Origin: Atherinomorus stipes
Lineage: Eukaryota > Chordata > Actinopteri > Atheriniformes > Atherinidae
DNA length: 64,000 bases
Direction: 5' to 3'
Assembly: GCA_023101725.1 (NCBI GenBank)
Contig: JALJCO010007085.1
Location: forward strand, 248,001-312,000
Of this stretch, positions 15,001-25,644 are shown piece after piece (the first letter of the stretch is position 1; each line of letters starts with the position of its first letter). A model generated the notes under the pieces. That model searched no databases and was not told the DNA's origin. It was given only the letters and a program-made list of their open reading frames with translations. A program made the position numbers and the translations under genes.

Positions 15001-18000
15001 GACGTCATTACTTTAGAGGGGCCCAGCAAAAATGTCTTGTAACAAAGCCCACCTGGACTCCGTAGTTATCATTATATTATGCTGATGCCAAATAGTTATT
15101 TTCGAGATGTCCCTGAACACAGCACAGCTCTGTGCATCTCACCTTGAGTTTTGTTTTAATGTAATCAGTTACAAGGCCGTTTTAAATCGCCTTCTTCTGA
15201 CGGTTTAGTGTTCATGGATGTCGTTGCCTAGTTTAATGTTTGCTTGGAGCACCATGCACGAAAGTTTGGCCCTGCAAGCCCTAGCAGCTGGATAAGCGAT
15301 TCATCCCAAAGTGATCTACTCCAACAACAGTTGCACCTGCGCATAACATGGCGACCGTGTCTGTCCGTGGTTGAAATGTAAGGAGTTTTTCTTTTTTTCC
15401 TCTCAGAAGAAAGTAAGTCATCTTTCCTGCTGGTTGTACAATTCAGATAAATCCAGCAACTCAACAAATGAAAACAAAGGCTGATCATTGATAAAATTGT
15501 GTCCTTGTGATAAATAAATCCTTCCTTATCCTGTTAAATTGTTCACATGATGCTAAGTTCTGTTTAAATCTGGATACATCTGCACCTTACCTGATGGCCT
15601 ACTGCATTTCTGATAAAAGTTGGGGAAAAAGTGTTTTCCTGATTTTTTTTTTTTTTTTTTGCATGTTTGTCACACTTAAATGTTTCAGATCAAACAAATT
15701 TCAATATCAGACAAAGATAACACAAGTAAACAGAAAATGCAGTTTTAAATGAAGATGGCCCTGTGTGAAAAAGTGATTGCCTAAACCTAATAACTGGTTG
15801 GGCCACCCTTAGCAGCAACAACTGCAATCAAGTGTTTGCAATAACTTCCAATGAGTCTTCTACAGCGCTGTGGAGGAATTTTGGTCCACTCATCTTTGCA
15901 GAATTGTCGTAATTCAGCCACATTGGAGGATTTTCGAGCATGAACTGCCTTTTTAAGGTCATGCCACAGCATCTCAATCGGATCCAGGTTGGGACTTTGA
16001 GTAGGCCACTCCAAAGTCTTCATTTTGTTTATCTTAAGCCATTCAGAGGTGGACTTGCTGGTGTGTTTTGGATCATTGTCCTGCTGCAGAACCCAAGTGT
16101 GCTTCAGCTTGAGGTCACCAACAGATGTCCGGACATTCTCCTTCAGGATTTTTTGGTAGACAGCAGAATTCATGGTTCATTTACCACAGAAAGTCTTCCA
16201 AGCCCTGAGGCAGCAATATAGCCCCAGACCATCACACTACCACCACCATATTTTACTGTTCCTATGATGTTCCTTTTCTGAAATGCCGTGTTACTTTTAC
16301 GCCAGATGCAATGGGGCCTACACCTTTAAAAAAGTTCAAATTTGTCTCGTCAGTCCATACTTATTTCCCAAAAGTCTTTGGGATCATCAAGATGCTTTGT
16401 AGCAAAACTGAGACGGGCCTTTATGTCCTTTTTGCTCAGCAGTGGTTTTTGCCTTGGAACTCTGTCATGCAGGCCATTTTTGCCCAGTCTCTTTCTTATG
16501 GTGGAGTCATGAACACTGACCTTAATTGAGGCAAGTGAGGCCTGCAGTTCTTTGGATATTGTTCTGGGGTCTTTTGTGACCTCTTGGATGAGTTTTCGCT
16601 GTGCTCTTGGGGTAATTTTTGTCAGAAGGCCAATCCTGGGAAGGTTCACCACTGTTCCATGTTTTCACAATTTGTGGATAATGGCTCTCACTGTGGTTCA
16701 CTGGAGTCCCAAAGCTTTAGAAATGGCTTTGTAACCTTTTCCAGACTGATAGATCTCAATTATTTTGTTTCTCATTTTTTGCTGAATTTCTTTGTATCGC
16801 AGCACGATGTCTAGCTTTTGAGAATCTCTTCGGTCTACTTCACTTTGTCAGGCAGGTCCTATTTAAGTGATTTCTTGATTGAGAACAGGTGTGGTATTAA
16901 TCTGGCCTGGGTGTGGCTAGAGAAATTGAACTCAGCTTTCCAAAGATGTGATAAACCACAGTTAATTTATGTTTTAACAGAGGGCGCAATCACTTTTTTC
17001 ACACAGGGCCATCGAGGTTTGGAAATCAGGAAGGGGGCAAACACTTTTTCACACAACTGTACATTATTGCTTACAGATTGTTTCAGCAAGAGCACAGCTT
17101 GGTCATGGCAGTCCATGCCTCAAAGGCTTCATATATAAAAGAATTTTAAAATGATGCTTTTTCCAATTAAAAAAGAACTGGAGGAGAAAGTTTTGCTTTT
17201 AACTGGCTTCGTGACTTCCCCACTACCTGATGGAGAAATCATTGTACCGTATGTTATTTTATGAGAAATAAGCCCCTCCTGTAATTTAATCCTAGAGGTA
17301 TTTGATTTATATATGCCGTTCACTGACAGTTGTTTTGTAATGAACCTTTTACATTTGTGTAATTTCATATACGAACACGAATGTCATTGATTATAACCAC
17401 CATACAACCAGCAATGGAGTTAAACACTACAAATGGAAAAAAAAGAATATAAGAAACAGATGGAAATACTTAAAAAGAAAATAAATAAATAACTGGGGAC
17501 CCATTGAATTTCCCACTCAAATCATCACCTGTGGGCCCCAGGGACTCACTACATTGAAAACCTATCAACATCACTGCTTTGCATAGAAATTTAAGAGAAA
17601 AACAAGGGCAACTTTTAAATGTAATGGAAACATTAAACAGTCATCCCCTGAAAAAGTAGCTGAATCAGCTTAAATTCAACTTGTCTGCCATCAGCTGTCC
17701 TAGTGAGCAGCACTGAATGTGGAGGCTATCAGTCAGGCTGTGTGTTCAGACAGTAGAAACTTGGCTCTGGTGGAAGGGATGATAACTGACACTCCTGAGT
17801 CATTACAGCTTACACAGGGTTTAAAACATGAACCATCTGTTCCAGTGATTAACACCAAAGCCCATCGGGGATGCACACATCGAAACATCTAGGCAGCTTC
17901 TTACGCAACCACAATGAAAAGACAAACATAGACACAAGCGTCACTTCATTGGAAGCATGTAGCACAGTCTAGATATCTTTAAATACATTACAATTTGTTT

Positions 18001-21000
18001 AAAGCCAAACAATAAAATATATGTACCGCTGACCCAGAGTCCCAGACTAATTAATACAGTGATCAAAAATGAAAATACCAAGGTTCAAGTACAGAAACAT
18101 TTATTGTTAATCCTTTTTCACTTAAAAATACACTATAAATTTGTATCTTTTAATCTGTTTATTTGTGTCATTTAAAAAAAATCTGGAAGCTAATTATACA
18201 TCATTAAATAAATCTATACATCAATTTATTACTCTAAGTTTTTTTTCCACTGTTACTAAAAAAGGTTACAGTAGTAATAGTGTGAACATGCATGATCTAA
18301 ATGATGAAAAGCAAACAATACAACATAAAGAGAGTCTTGAGGAATGCTTCCTCTTTGGATGTTTTTCACTTTAGTGACACTTAGACATGCAATTATAGCC
18401 TCTTATTTCCTAAATTCCCTGGTACAGATTAAAAATAAACCCCTCCATCCTAATCTGTGCATAAATAGACACTCGTGTGAGGGAGAAACTATGAAAAGGT
18501 AGATTTCTATTTATGTGACTCAAGCGAGTCCACAAGTACTTTGCTGGAACCCTGCTATGTGATGTGACTGGGTGAAAGGTTAATTCAGTTCACTGAAGCT
18601 CTCCTGTGGGAAATCCATGGTTAATACTTGAGGAGGAGAAAGTACTTAGGGCTGACTGATCATGGTGGCTTAATCCAACAAGACCACCACAACAAAAAGC
18701 ACTACATTAACTTTATGATTAAATATCATGAACAAACAAGGTTTATGACTAAATGGTGACTTGATGGTATGATTTAAATTTCAAAAAGGGAAAATGAGAC
18801 AGATACAAAAAAGCACACATTACATTATTTCTAAGCTTTTAGAAATCGGCTTTAAATTCACTAGTTGTGGCCTTTTTTGTCCCCGATATTAAAAATATAT
18901 CGATTAAATGAAGTGACATGACATCTATGATATTTATGACTGGCAGTGTGCAGCTGTAATTGTTTTACTCAAACAAAAACTACTTTAACAAAATATACAG
19001 TAACTGAATCATTTACTCAGTGATGCAATCTTATGTTTAGGTTGGTTGAAATCTCACCAGCGTATTAAACCTGAACCATTATCTGATGGTGGTCTGCTGT
19101 TTGCACTAAAATCAGCGATAGACCATAGAAGTAATTCAGATGGGCAGAGGAGCCACTTTTTTTTGCCATATTTTTTGCCCAGTTTGTTCTGGCTAGCTTC
19201 CTTAAGTTGTACACTGTCACCATGTAGTAGATGAAGTGAGCCCCCATGCCTGAAACTGCCCCCAAAAACTGCACCAAGAGTAAGGTGAGTCTTTTAAACT
19301 TACTCTTGGGTACGAGGGGATTTATTTTATTTTATTATATTTTATGTTAGCTCATCCAAGATGCCAACAAGCTAACAGAAATCAGCTGTAAACACAAGCA
19401 ACAAGGGGTTGCACATCCCTTGCCTTTGCAAAGTTTAGCAACTTTCCCAATTTAAAGTCAAATGATACATAAAATAAAGCAAAATTCAATCATGACTAAT
19501 GACAAATCTAATTTAAGTCCTACATGTGGGCTGCACTCTGTCCCATCATGACCTAGACAGACTGTGGATATATCTGGATACAAAAAACAGGTCTGAACAA
19601 GCCTTAATTCTTGAGAGCTGTCAGCCTGTTTGGCAGGGCAACCACCTCTAATGAGTGGAGGAAGGGAGGAGAGGTGTACTAGATGACAAGCAGTCCTGAT
19701 GTGACAGCATGCTGGCCTAAATGTCTACCAAGCTTTGATTAAGACAGTTTAATGAGGTTTAGCCAGGGGTGTAAAGTACCATTAACATCCAAACAACACA
19801 AAATAGCAACTCAGCTTTGAAAAGGTAAATTAATCAAGCTTTATAAGCAGGCAGAATGACAGAAGTAACTCTCAGCTAGGTCCATCACTGTTAGCACCTG
19901 AGTGCAAACCTGCAATCATTTTACACAACAAGATTATTTCAATTTACAACTGGATGAAACAAACAGAAATAACAAGTTCCCTTTGCAATTTCAACATATT
20001 TTTTTAAACATTTGCAAACTGTTTTTCTGGTATGGTTAAATGGGACCAACTGGTTACAACCAAAATAATTTTGATGACCATCCACTTCTATTAGATATAT
20101 GGAATTAAATCACAAAACTAAACACCTCAAAAACTCTGTAAACACAATGTGGTTTCAAGACTAATTATATGAAGAATTCAATAACAGAAAGTAGACGATT
20201 ATTTGGAATGGCATAAAAAAATGCCAGTGGCCAAAAAAGCACTACTGGTCTACATGTACAGACATGAAGTGAACAAACACATATAAATGCCATCAAATTA
20301 TCATTTTAAATCCCCTATTGTAAGAGATGTACTTGGTGTCAATAGTAGCGCAATAACACCAACCACAGAGAAAATAATTAACTTTTCCTATGGCAAGAAA
20401 AATATTGAACGTCTCTACATTAAATGAAAATGAATCATGTTTATTAGACATAAAGAATGAAGTTCAGCAGCAGCTCCAAAAACACTGTGTGATAGATGAG
20501 GCTTTTCAGTAACCAAAGCTGATAATTTACATGGCCCATGTATAACGATAACATCATGGTGCCGTACAACATCTGATGAAACACTGCAATTAAATACAAA
20601 TAAGACCAAACTGCTTTAAGGGCTATAGTAAGATGAATGTTTATGTAACACTTTGATGTCTGCATTAAAGTAGTCATATGCACTCTGTCTGCAGGGTGCT
20701 TATTTCAAACACAAATGAATCAGCTTAACAGATGTCCTGAGGCTATCAAAACACTGTCCCACACCAGACAGACTGACGAGGCTGTTTCTGTCTCGGGCTT
20801 CTGAACCCATTTTTATCAAATACTGCCCATGTGAAATGTTAAACCAAAAGCTCAATCACTGTAATGCTTCTTTGTGACCACCACAAACCTGCTGAAGAGG
20901 TGCTACCTGGAGCTCAGGTGAAGTGCACTGCACACTGTTTGCTTGTCAGTTGATATGGACAGTAACTTGAGTCTGTTTGTTTAAAGTCAGGAAGGAAACA

Positions 21001-21803
21001 AGCTTGCGTCACGTGAGAATTGTAACAAAACTACAGGTCATTACAAGTCATGCTGAAAATCTCTGCACCCTCAGACCAACAACACTGCACCCTGTACACA
21101 CTTTATTTCAAGACGAGCTTGTTTTAAGTAATTGTCCTGGGTCTCACATGAGAGGGAAACTACTCTGCCTGACAAGTATTGCTAAAACCAGCTCCAAAGG
21201 GCAGCCGTTTATGAATGTCCCAGACTTTAAACCAAGCAAACGTACACGAAGGGAGAAAAAAACAAAAACCCATACTATTACTATTATTTCCTGCTCATTG
21301 TGGTTAACAACACCGTTGTATGACTATGACAGTTTGGTAAGCAATGACCCCACAACTGCACTGATTATCGGCATTCTTTCGCGGTCGTATTTAGCTTCTG
21401 TTGACGTGAACCCTGCTAACGCCCAGCTCACCTGTATTTGTTGTATTGTAGAAATTCGCCGTTGAGGGAACCTACTCATAATCTAAACGCACACTACTGA
21501 CATTGCCTATGTTCAGCTAATTCCAGCGCAGTGTTGACAGTGCGGATATCCTAATTCCACGTATTAACTTCGTGTTAACTGCGTAATCCGGGGATGACAG
21601 CCACTTATAGCTGACAGCCTCTCTGAAAACACAGCGGCTGCGTGCCGTCCTCTCCCTCGTCTGTCAGGCTCTGTGTTTACCTGCCGGGCTACGCTAGGGC
21701 GCTAGCTGCTTCAAGCTAACTAGCCATGTCCACCACTGGAAAACAAACTACTGTAACGACACACACGTCTGTCTCACCTGTGCTAACTTACCTCTGCAAA
21801 CAT
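1..21803 (-). CDS. snx13: Sorting nexin 13, 5' portion (coding exons 1-14; exon 14 cut by the window edge)
   Basis: Coding exons in transcript order: 21792-21803, 5726-5838, 5524-5626, 5229-5318, 2764-2885, 2550-2668, 2267-2371, 2049-2137, 1754-1837, 1520-1658, 1317-1405, 1043-1142, 256-449 and 1-90 (partial). All internal junctions are GT-AG and the frame stays open for 483 codons. The protein starts MFAEASLSIWGWGGLG, followed by a hydrophobic hairpin (about residues 10-45) expected to anchor it in the membrane. Next comes a PXA domain (exons 4-9, with RDYIQYWYYTL and LYLLLPPGDF), a linker, and the start of the RGS domain (exon 12 on, with LFFWLTVEGYRVTAQQQLE). The family is known for endosome/ER-lipid-droplet tethering, and human SNX13 has been reported as a G-alpha-s GAP. 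The PX and nexin-C domains must lie beyond the left edge. The start matches the vertebrate MxTEASLSIWGWG pattern. The family call is secure; individual boundaries could be a few bases off. Confidence 0.95.
2886..5228 (-). other. snx13 intron between coding exons 4 and 5 (2.3 kb)
   Basis: AT-rich intron sequence bounded by the exon 4 donor (after 5229) and the exon 5 acceptor (before 2885). Apart from a 200-bp hAT-type MITE at 4913-5112 and a short TATC-rich run near 4390-4420, nothing interpretable was seen. The open frames here are short and match no family I recognise. Confidence 0.8.
4913..5112. mobile_element. hAT-type MITE, 200 bp, with 8-bp target-site duplication
   Basis: The element begins CAGGGGTGGGGAACC and ends GGTTCCCCAGCACTG, imperfect terminal inverted repeats with the CAG...CTG ends common in hAT elements. 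It is flanked by ATCTATTC (4905-4912) and ATCTAGTC (5113-5120), a 7/8-matching 8-bp duplication, the hAT hallmark. The interior holds a weaker inverted repeat around CACCTGATTCAAATC. It has no coding capacity. A relative lies at 12244-12446 in intron 1 of the same gene. Confidence 0.8.
5839..9893 (-). other. snx13 intron 1, distal part
   Basis: AT-rich intron sequence between the exon 2 acceptor and the transposon cluster. It holds a run of 22 A (7349-7370) and small A/G-rich tracts near 8325. All open frames are short and none resembles a known family. No RNA gene or conserved motif was recognised. Confidence 0.7.
9894..10046. mobile_element. Short hAT-type MITE, 153 bp
   Basis: The ends are perfect 14-bp inverted repeats, CAGGGCTTTCCACA at the left and its complement at the right (ending at 10046). 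Flanking 8-mers are GACACATA (9886-9893) and CACATATA (10047-10054), 6/8 identical, consistent with an aged 8-bp hAT duplication. The interior carries a small tandem repeat of the type GGATATGATTCTGG (around 9967-9999). It does not encode a protein. Confidence 0.65.
10157..11835. mobile_element. Degraded hAT-like repeat interrupted by a younger element
   Basis: The sequence beginning GGGCTGTGCGATATATC near 10157 resembles the GGGCTGxxCGATAT termini of abundant fish hAT repeats, and similar cATCAATAATTATCA-type sequence recurs near 11800-11830. The block is split by the 1,090-bp element at 10244-11333. A far-right end could instead be near 14750-14762 (GATATxxCCCAGCAC), which would make the whole 10.16-14.76 kb interval one nested host element. 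Boundaries are uncertain. Confidence 0.4.
10244..11333. mobile_element. Non-autonomous hAT-like element, 1,090 bp (copy A)
   Basis: The termini TTGACTTTCC and (reverse complement of the right end) TAGGCTTTAC are similar, and both subterminal regions carry several GATCGG/CCGATC motifs. It is flanked by identical ATTATTAG (10236-10243 and 11334-11341), an 8-bp duplication; the match extends to 10 bp of AT-rich sequence. The interior has no transposase frame. A shortened relative (copy B) lies at about 11942-12735. Confidence 0.7.
11942..12735. mobile_element. Truncated relative (copy B) of the 10244-11333 element, carrying a MITE
   Basis: From TTTGAATCTGCTCCGGTAAA (11940-11959) onward this closely parallels copy A from about 10364: shared stretches include CTGTCACTATGTGCTGGACA, GGATGGCGACGTC, ACGCATGCGTCC and ATTAGAGGTTATTGATG. 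Copy B lacks the left terminus, has lost about 280 bp between GCATGCGTCC and ATTAGAGG, and carries a 203-bp MITE at 12244-12446. Just before it (11908-11940) is tRNA-like sequence, GTAGCCTAGTGGTAGCG, so the left junction may be with a SINE head. Confidence 0.65.
12244..12446. mobile_element. hAT-type MITE, 203 bp, same family as 4913-5112
   Basis: Starts CAGGGGTGTCCAGCTCCGG and ends with the complement of CAGGGGGGTCCAAATTCGG. The internal ATCCTGCAGGTTTTCCATG and the paired GACTCAAAATT / AATTTGAGTCAG match the 4913-5112 element in order. Copy A (around 10649) is the corresponding empty site: GCAACAGCTTAAGGTAAACTG is continuous there. The flanks share only GGTTT, so the duplication is imperfect. 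Confidence 0.75.
12984..14491 (+). mobile_element. Tc1-like transposon, IR/DR type, 1,508 bp, inactive
   Basis: Flanked by TA dinucleotides. Outer terminus CAGCTGTGTGAAAA and complementary right end TTTTTCACACAGCTG define inverted repeats of about 200 bp. Inside each is a second copy of the terminal motif (CCTGTGTGAAAAAGTGATTG at 13164-13183; complement near 14321-14341), giving the inverted-repeat/direct-repeat layout of fish Tc1 elements. The interior holds a broken transposase gene on the plus strand. A second copy in reverse orientation lies 1.1 kb away at 15616-17059. Confidence 0.9.
13397..14311 (+). pseudogene. Tc1-like transposase pseudogene
   Basis: Reading starts at ATG 13397 with MRNKVIEIYQSEKGYKAISK, the helix-turn-helix DNA-binding region of Tc1 transposases, but meets TGA at 13505 (codon 37). 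Frame changes follow. Later pieces include TIRKRLGKNGLHGRVPR, VWTDETKAELFG (first catalytic Asp), QQDNDPEHTS (second Asp) and SPDLNSIEMLWHDLKKAV (third acidic residue), ending near 14311. Stops or frame breaks near 13807 and 14060 mean no intact protein can be made. All catalytic positions remain recognisable, so decay is moderate. Confidence 0.9.
14509..14536. repeat. (CA)n microsatellite
   Basis: Fourteen CA units immediately right of the first Tc1-like element. Sequence after it (14537-14650, ACAAAAAGTTAGGGATATTT) resembles the terminus of another fish Tc1-family MITE, but no partner end was found. Confidence 0.9.
15616..17059 (-). mobile_element. Tc1-like transposon, minus orientation, 1,444 bp, inactive
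   Basis: Same family as 12984-14491 but reversed. The right end CACTTTTTCACACAACTG is followed by TA (17060-17061). The left end is degraded (GTTGGGGAAAAAGTG after a TA at 15614-15615), with a short deletion and a run of 18 T. Its right repeat has lost about 120 bp, bringing inner (16983-17012) and outer direct repeats close together. It carries a broken transposase on the minus strand. Confidence 0.88.
15787..16775 (-). pseudogene. Tc1-like transposase pseudogene (second copy)
   Basis: Minus-strand reading from ATG at 16775 gives MRNKIIEIYQSGKGYKAISK and then a TGA where the intact family has a Gln or Trp codon. An open stretch 16350-16652 covers the end of the DNA-binding region through IRKRLGKNGLHDRVPR. 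A frame break follows at about 16300-16350, around the first catalytic Asp motif. A 128-residue stretch (15787-16173) then carries QQDNDPKHTS, SPNLDPIEMLWHDLKKAV and the C-terminus. The lesions mostly differ from those in the first copy, so the two decayed independently. Confidence 0.88.
17060..21791 (-). other. snx13 intron 1, proximal part
   Basis: AT-rich sequence between the second Tc1-like copy and the exon 1 donor. It contains short T/A tracts (for example 19318-19345) but no repeat with clear termini and no recognised coding or RNA gene. The donor is GAG|GTAAGT at 21791. Confidence 0.7.
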
Positions 21804-21990
21804 GGTCTTAAAGGCTGCGTGTGCGGTGGTCCTGGCTAACCCCACCACATTGTAACACGCGAAGTTGTGGTTAATTTCTCCGTTAAAAGCGGTCGTATTG
21901 CCAACCTCCGTACTCTCTTCGGAGCGTCGCCATGTTTGCAAGGTTTACGTCTTAGGTGCCCCGTCTCTGGACGTCGGCACGCTATTGGCT
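21560..21990 (-). promoter_or_regulatory. snx13: snx13 promoter and 5'UTR, CpG-rich and apparently TATA-less
   Basis: Immediately upstream of the snx13 start codon (21801-21803) the sequence turns CG-dinucleotide-rich compared with the AT-rich intron and intergenic DNA on either side, and no TATA box was seen. On the minus strand AACATGGCGAC (about 21926-21936) resembles a YY1 / TISU-like motif, often found at start sites of housekeeping genes. Two ATGs precede the main start (21931-21933 and 21848-21850); both open short frames that stop before it. The transcription start is not fixed by the sequence. Confidence 0.6.
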
Positions 21991-22892
21991 TAGAGACGAT
22001 GACGCTGTATGCCGCGATAATCATGATTGACTGACCTAAATAACAAATTTTGGACACCCCTTCACGGATATTATTGAATTCGATTACAATTAAACTATAG
22101 GACCATTAAGCAAATCATCATTCAACCTCTCACCTCTAGAAAGTAAAGAAAACCAAATCCAAACAAACAAATAGTAAAAATGTGTTTTTATTTTTGTCAC
22201 AATTTGCATTGTGTTTGGCAGCCTATTGCGATCAGGTCAAATTACCCGAAAATGTATATTTTGAATGAATGAATGAATGAATACATACATAAATAAACAT
22301 ATCTATATCTGATAAGAAAATAGTCCATAATTTCAATAATGAAAAAAAAGAACAGTTGGAAAATAAATTGAACATTGCCACATTTTGAAGCTGCAGAAAA
22401 AAATCGTTTTCTTTCAAACGTTTAATAAAATGCTTTATGTATTTTCTGCATTTAAAGTTGTTCACATCAGATTATCCTTACAAAGTCATACTGAGCCATT
22501 CTAAATCCAACATGTAGGATGCCAGTTCCCCCGTTTTTGATGCTATTATCTAATCAAAGACTACAAAGCATGGTTGTTCTGGAAATTCAAGAGTACTTAC
22601 TGAAAATATTCACTTATCTGTTTAACAAAAAGTAACAAACACAACATATAAAAATTGCAGTGAAAGAATTTGAATTAAAATATAGGCTAATTTACTGATT
22701 CTTCTCTGGAAATAATTTGGTCATATTTTGAAGTTGTGACTCAGACAGTACTCAGTTTTAAAAACTCCCCCTTGCTTATACGCATGTAACATGTAAATCC
22801 ATGATTAGCCTTACTATAAGTCAAGCTCAATTGCAACCATTATGACAATACCATTCTGCTTGCAATATCTCCATAAAGTGTCTGCACCCCCC

Positions 22893-22926
<34 letters not shown>

Positions 22927-24255
22927 GGGCAGAGTCTGTCTTTCTAGAGGAGTTTCCTTGAATTTGTGGTAATGATTAGTTTTCACTTAGTTCCTCTATC
23001 ACTGCATGTGCATGCCTTATGCATCTCCTTACCAGAGGCTGCCTGCAAACCTAGCGGTAATGCATAATTTATTGACCCTGCTGGACCTTCATTAACCTGA
23101 GCTACACTTTACATGGCCTGCCAAACAGAGAGGAGTGAGTAAGTGGGGTAAAGACCAAGGCAGACAAAAGAAGCTCCAGAGTGACAGAAAATGATTGCTT
23201 GCTACCACAGAGATCTCTGTATTGTGCTTGGTTACAATACCTGTCTCAAAGTGGACAAAGCTCTAGTCGAGTCACACAGCTGGGACTGATGAAGCAAAAT
23301 ACGTTTTCTGGCTCCTTCATGTCCAAGAGAGCGGAGTGCACACACCAGGCTGCCCATTCTGTTAACATCCAGATGAACACAAAGAAGAGCTCTTCTGCCC
23401 TCTCATGTTTCTAACGTCTCTGATCCCCTGTTTCTTTTCTTTGTGAGTTTATCTCTGCTTCATTTTGTCACACACGCACGCTACACACAAACTGAAAGAC
23501 CAAGCAAGTCAACAGTAGACTTTATACCCACACTTCATGAGTTACAAACCAGTTATGAGCTAAGTCATGTGACCAGCTAAACTGGCCTTTTGCCTCCAGT
23601 CTTTTGACTATATCCAAGTTAATACAGGCCATTTCCTGTATACAGAAGCAAAGAAAACAGTTGGTTGTTGATTAACCTGTTTGGGTGGTGTATTCATGCA
23701 TGCATTATGTGAACTTTAACTTTGAAATGACAGTCATAGATAGGGAAGGAAATTTAAGTTGATAGCTTCTGAATTGTAATTTTTACATGTTGTAAAAACA
23801 AGGTGTTCTGATGTTTTCAGGACTTGCAGTGGGCTTGAATTGTAGCTTCATACCTGCAGTGCTGCATCTCTTCCACTAGAGGTCACTGTCAACCAACGTT
23901 GTACAGTCGTGTGAGTTCAAGAGGCAAAGTTTTTGAAATGTCTTAAATTGTAAAGTCCACGGCTGTCACTGTTCCACAAAGTATCACTTACCAAGTCCGT
24001 CAGCCCTTTAGACTCAGAGGTGCAATAAGTCATTTCAATTGGTTAATTATGCCCAATCTCAAGTAACAACAAATGCTTGCTGCATGATCACACTGATACA
24101 TTAGCAGTTGCAGATGATCCTGGAGTCCAAGGAGTCTTTGTGGTGGATATGAATGATTTTTCTGCCCTGAAAATTGTATCATTAAACTGAAGTTATGCCG
24201 TCCTTTCGGCAGTAATGTCTATTAAGGCTCGAGACCAGAGTCCCTTGGTTTCTGT
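21991..24255. other. Intergenic, upstream of snx13
   Basis: No gene recognised. It holds an (AATG)n tract at 22263-22283, and a back-to-back run of about 14 C followed by about 24 T near 22887-22924. CCACTAGAGGTCAC (about 23874-23887) is one mismatch from a CTCF core. All open frames are short and unlike known proteins. Confidence 0.7.
22887..22924. repeat. Compound homopolymer: poly-C followed by poly-T
   Basis: A run of about 14 C passes directly into about 24 T, making an uninterrupted pyrimidine tract of about 38 bases on this strand. Such tracts are length-unstable and error-prone in assembly. Confidence 0.9.
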
Positions 24256-25644
24256 CTTACTTGCTCCAGTGCATGAAAACCCTTAGCCAAAGAAGCTGTG
24301 TGCAGACACCACAATCCAGCAACACACTGTGCAGTATTACTTGATTTTAGTGCAGTGTTTGATGTCACAGATCACAATCTGCTTATCGGTAAGCTAGAAT
24401 ACTATGGTTTTAGTCCAACTGCCATACTATTCATGAAGAATTATCTCACAAATAGGACAAAAAAGGTTTATTACATTAGCAGCTGGTCTCACTCTCAGGT
24501 ATTGAACTGTGGGATCCTGCAAGGGAGCTGCCTGGGACCACTTTTATATACCATTTTCACAAATGATCTACCATTAGTTTTGAATAAAGCAACTGTACAA
24601 TACAGATAATTCCACACTGTTCTATGCTGCAAAAACTGTCAGGAAACTAGAAATTGTTTTATCAACTGAGTCTTTTATTCAGTCTTTGACTGGATAAAAC
24701 TAAATAAGTTGGTGTTGAATATCTCAGAAACCAAATCAATTATCTTGGGATCAAATCATAAAATGTCATCTATACCAAAGATAAATTTAAATTTGTCTGT
24801 GGAATCCATAGAACAGGCAAATAAAGTAAAATTACTTGGCATAATGACTGATAGTCAGCTGTCATGAGCAGAACACATGGATACCATAGTGAAAAAGAAT
24901 GAGTTGTGGCATTGCAACGGTAAGAAAATGTCTTTTTATGACCCCTCACCTATTGTGAAACATGTGGCTAAACCTTTAATATTATATCACCTGAGTTATT
25001 ATGCACCTGTTTGGTTCTCTGCATCTAAAGGCCATCTAAAGAAATCACAGACTGCCCAGAACAGAACTAGATAAGTATTACAGTGTCCTTTGAGAACACA
25101 CACTTTTATTATGCACCATCAACTCTCATGGTAACCATAGCGGATAGGCCAGCATACAATATGACTACATATTTCAGGAACACAGACTTTTCTTCACACC
25201 CTATTTTTTATTTAAAAAAAATACTCAGATATAGTCAAATTCATTTCATTTTACAAGGTCAGCATATGATGGCCAGATGATGTCTCCATGTCAATGAATG
25301 CTTTAAAGAGAACGGTTATTTATTGTGCTATAAAAGCATCTTTCAAGTACTATTTGAGATTGCATTACATAAATGTGTGAGTTGAAATGAACACACCCAT
25401 TGTTTGGATGCAATAAGGAATCTAACATACATGAATTAAATGAGTTCTTTTCTTTCTTTTTTTTTCTACTAATTTGGAATGTCTATAATGATGTCTACAA
25501 TGTTTTGCTGCTTTTAGATTACCATTGATACGCTAATTACGACTTGTATCTTGTGTATTTATGTTTGTTTTGTCTTGTCTTTTTGTATGAACCAACTCGT
25601 CCCACTTTGGAAACATCTAATAGGGATCTCAATAAACAATAAAC
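24256..25644 (+). mobile_element. Non-LTR retrotransposon (LINE) fragment with reverse transcriptase relic
   Basis: An open stretch at 24298-24609 reads AVLLDFSAVFDVTDHNLLI and later GILQGSCLGPLLYTIFTNDL, which are reverse-transcriptase palm motifs of CR1/L2/Rex1-type LINEs. The YADD box that should follow is frame-broken near 24600. Downstream pieces in other frames read KLLGIMTDSQLS, then after a stop HMDTIVKKN, and LILYHLSYYAPVWFSAS, the usual order toward the C-terminus. The 3' end AATAGGGATCTCAATAAACAATAAAC resembles a LINE tail. The 5' end is truncated. Several stops and frameshifts make it dead. Confidence 0.8.

Noticed and set aside
20977..21465. Plus-strand open frame of 162 codons upstream of snx13 exon 1
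   Set aside because: It opens with TTG rather than ATG, matches no family I know, and lies in the snx13 intron just before the CG-rich promoter. Probably a chance frame.
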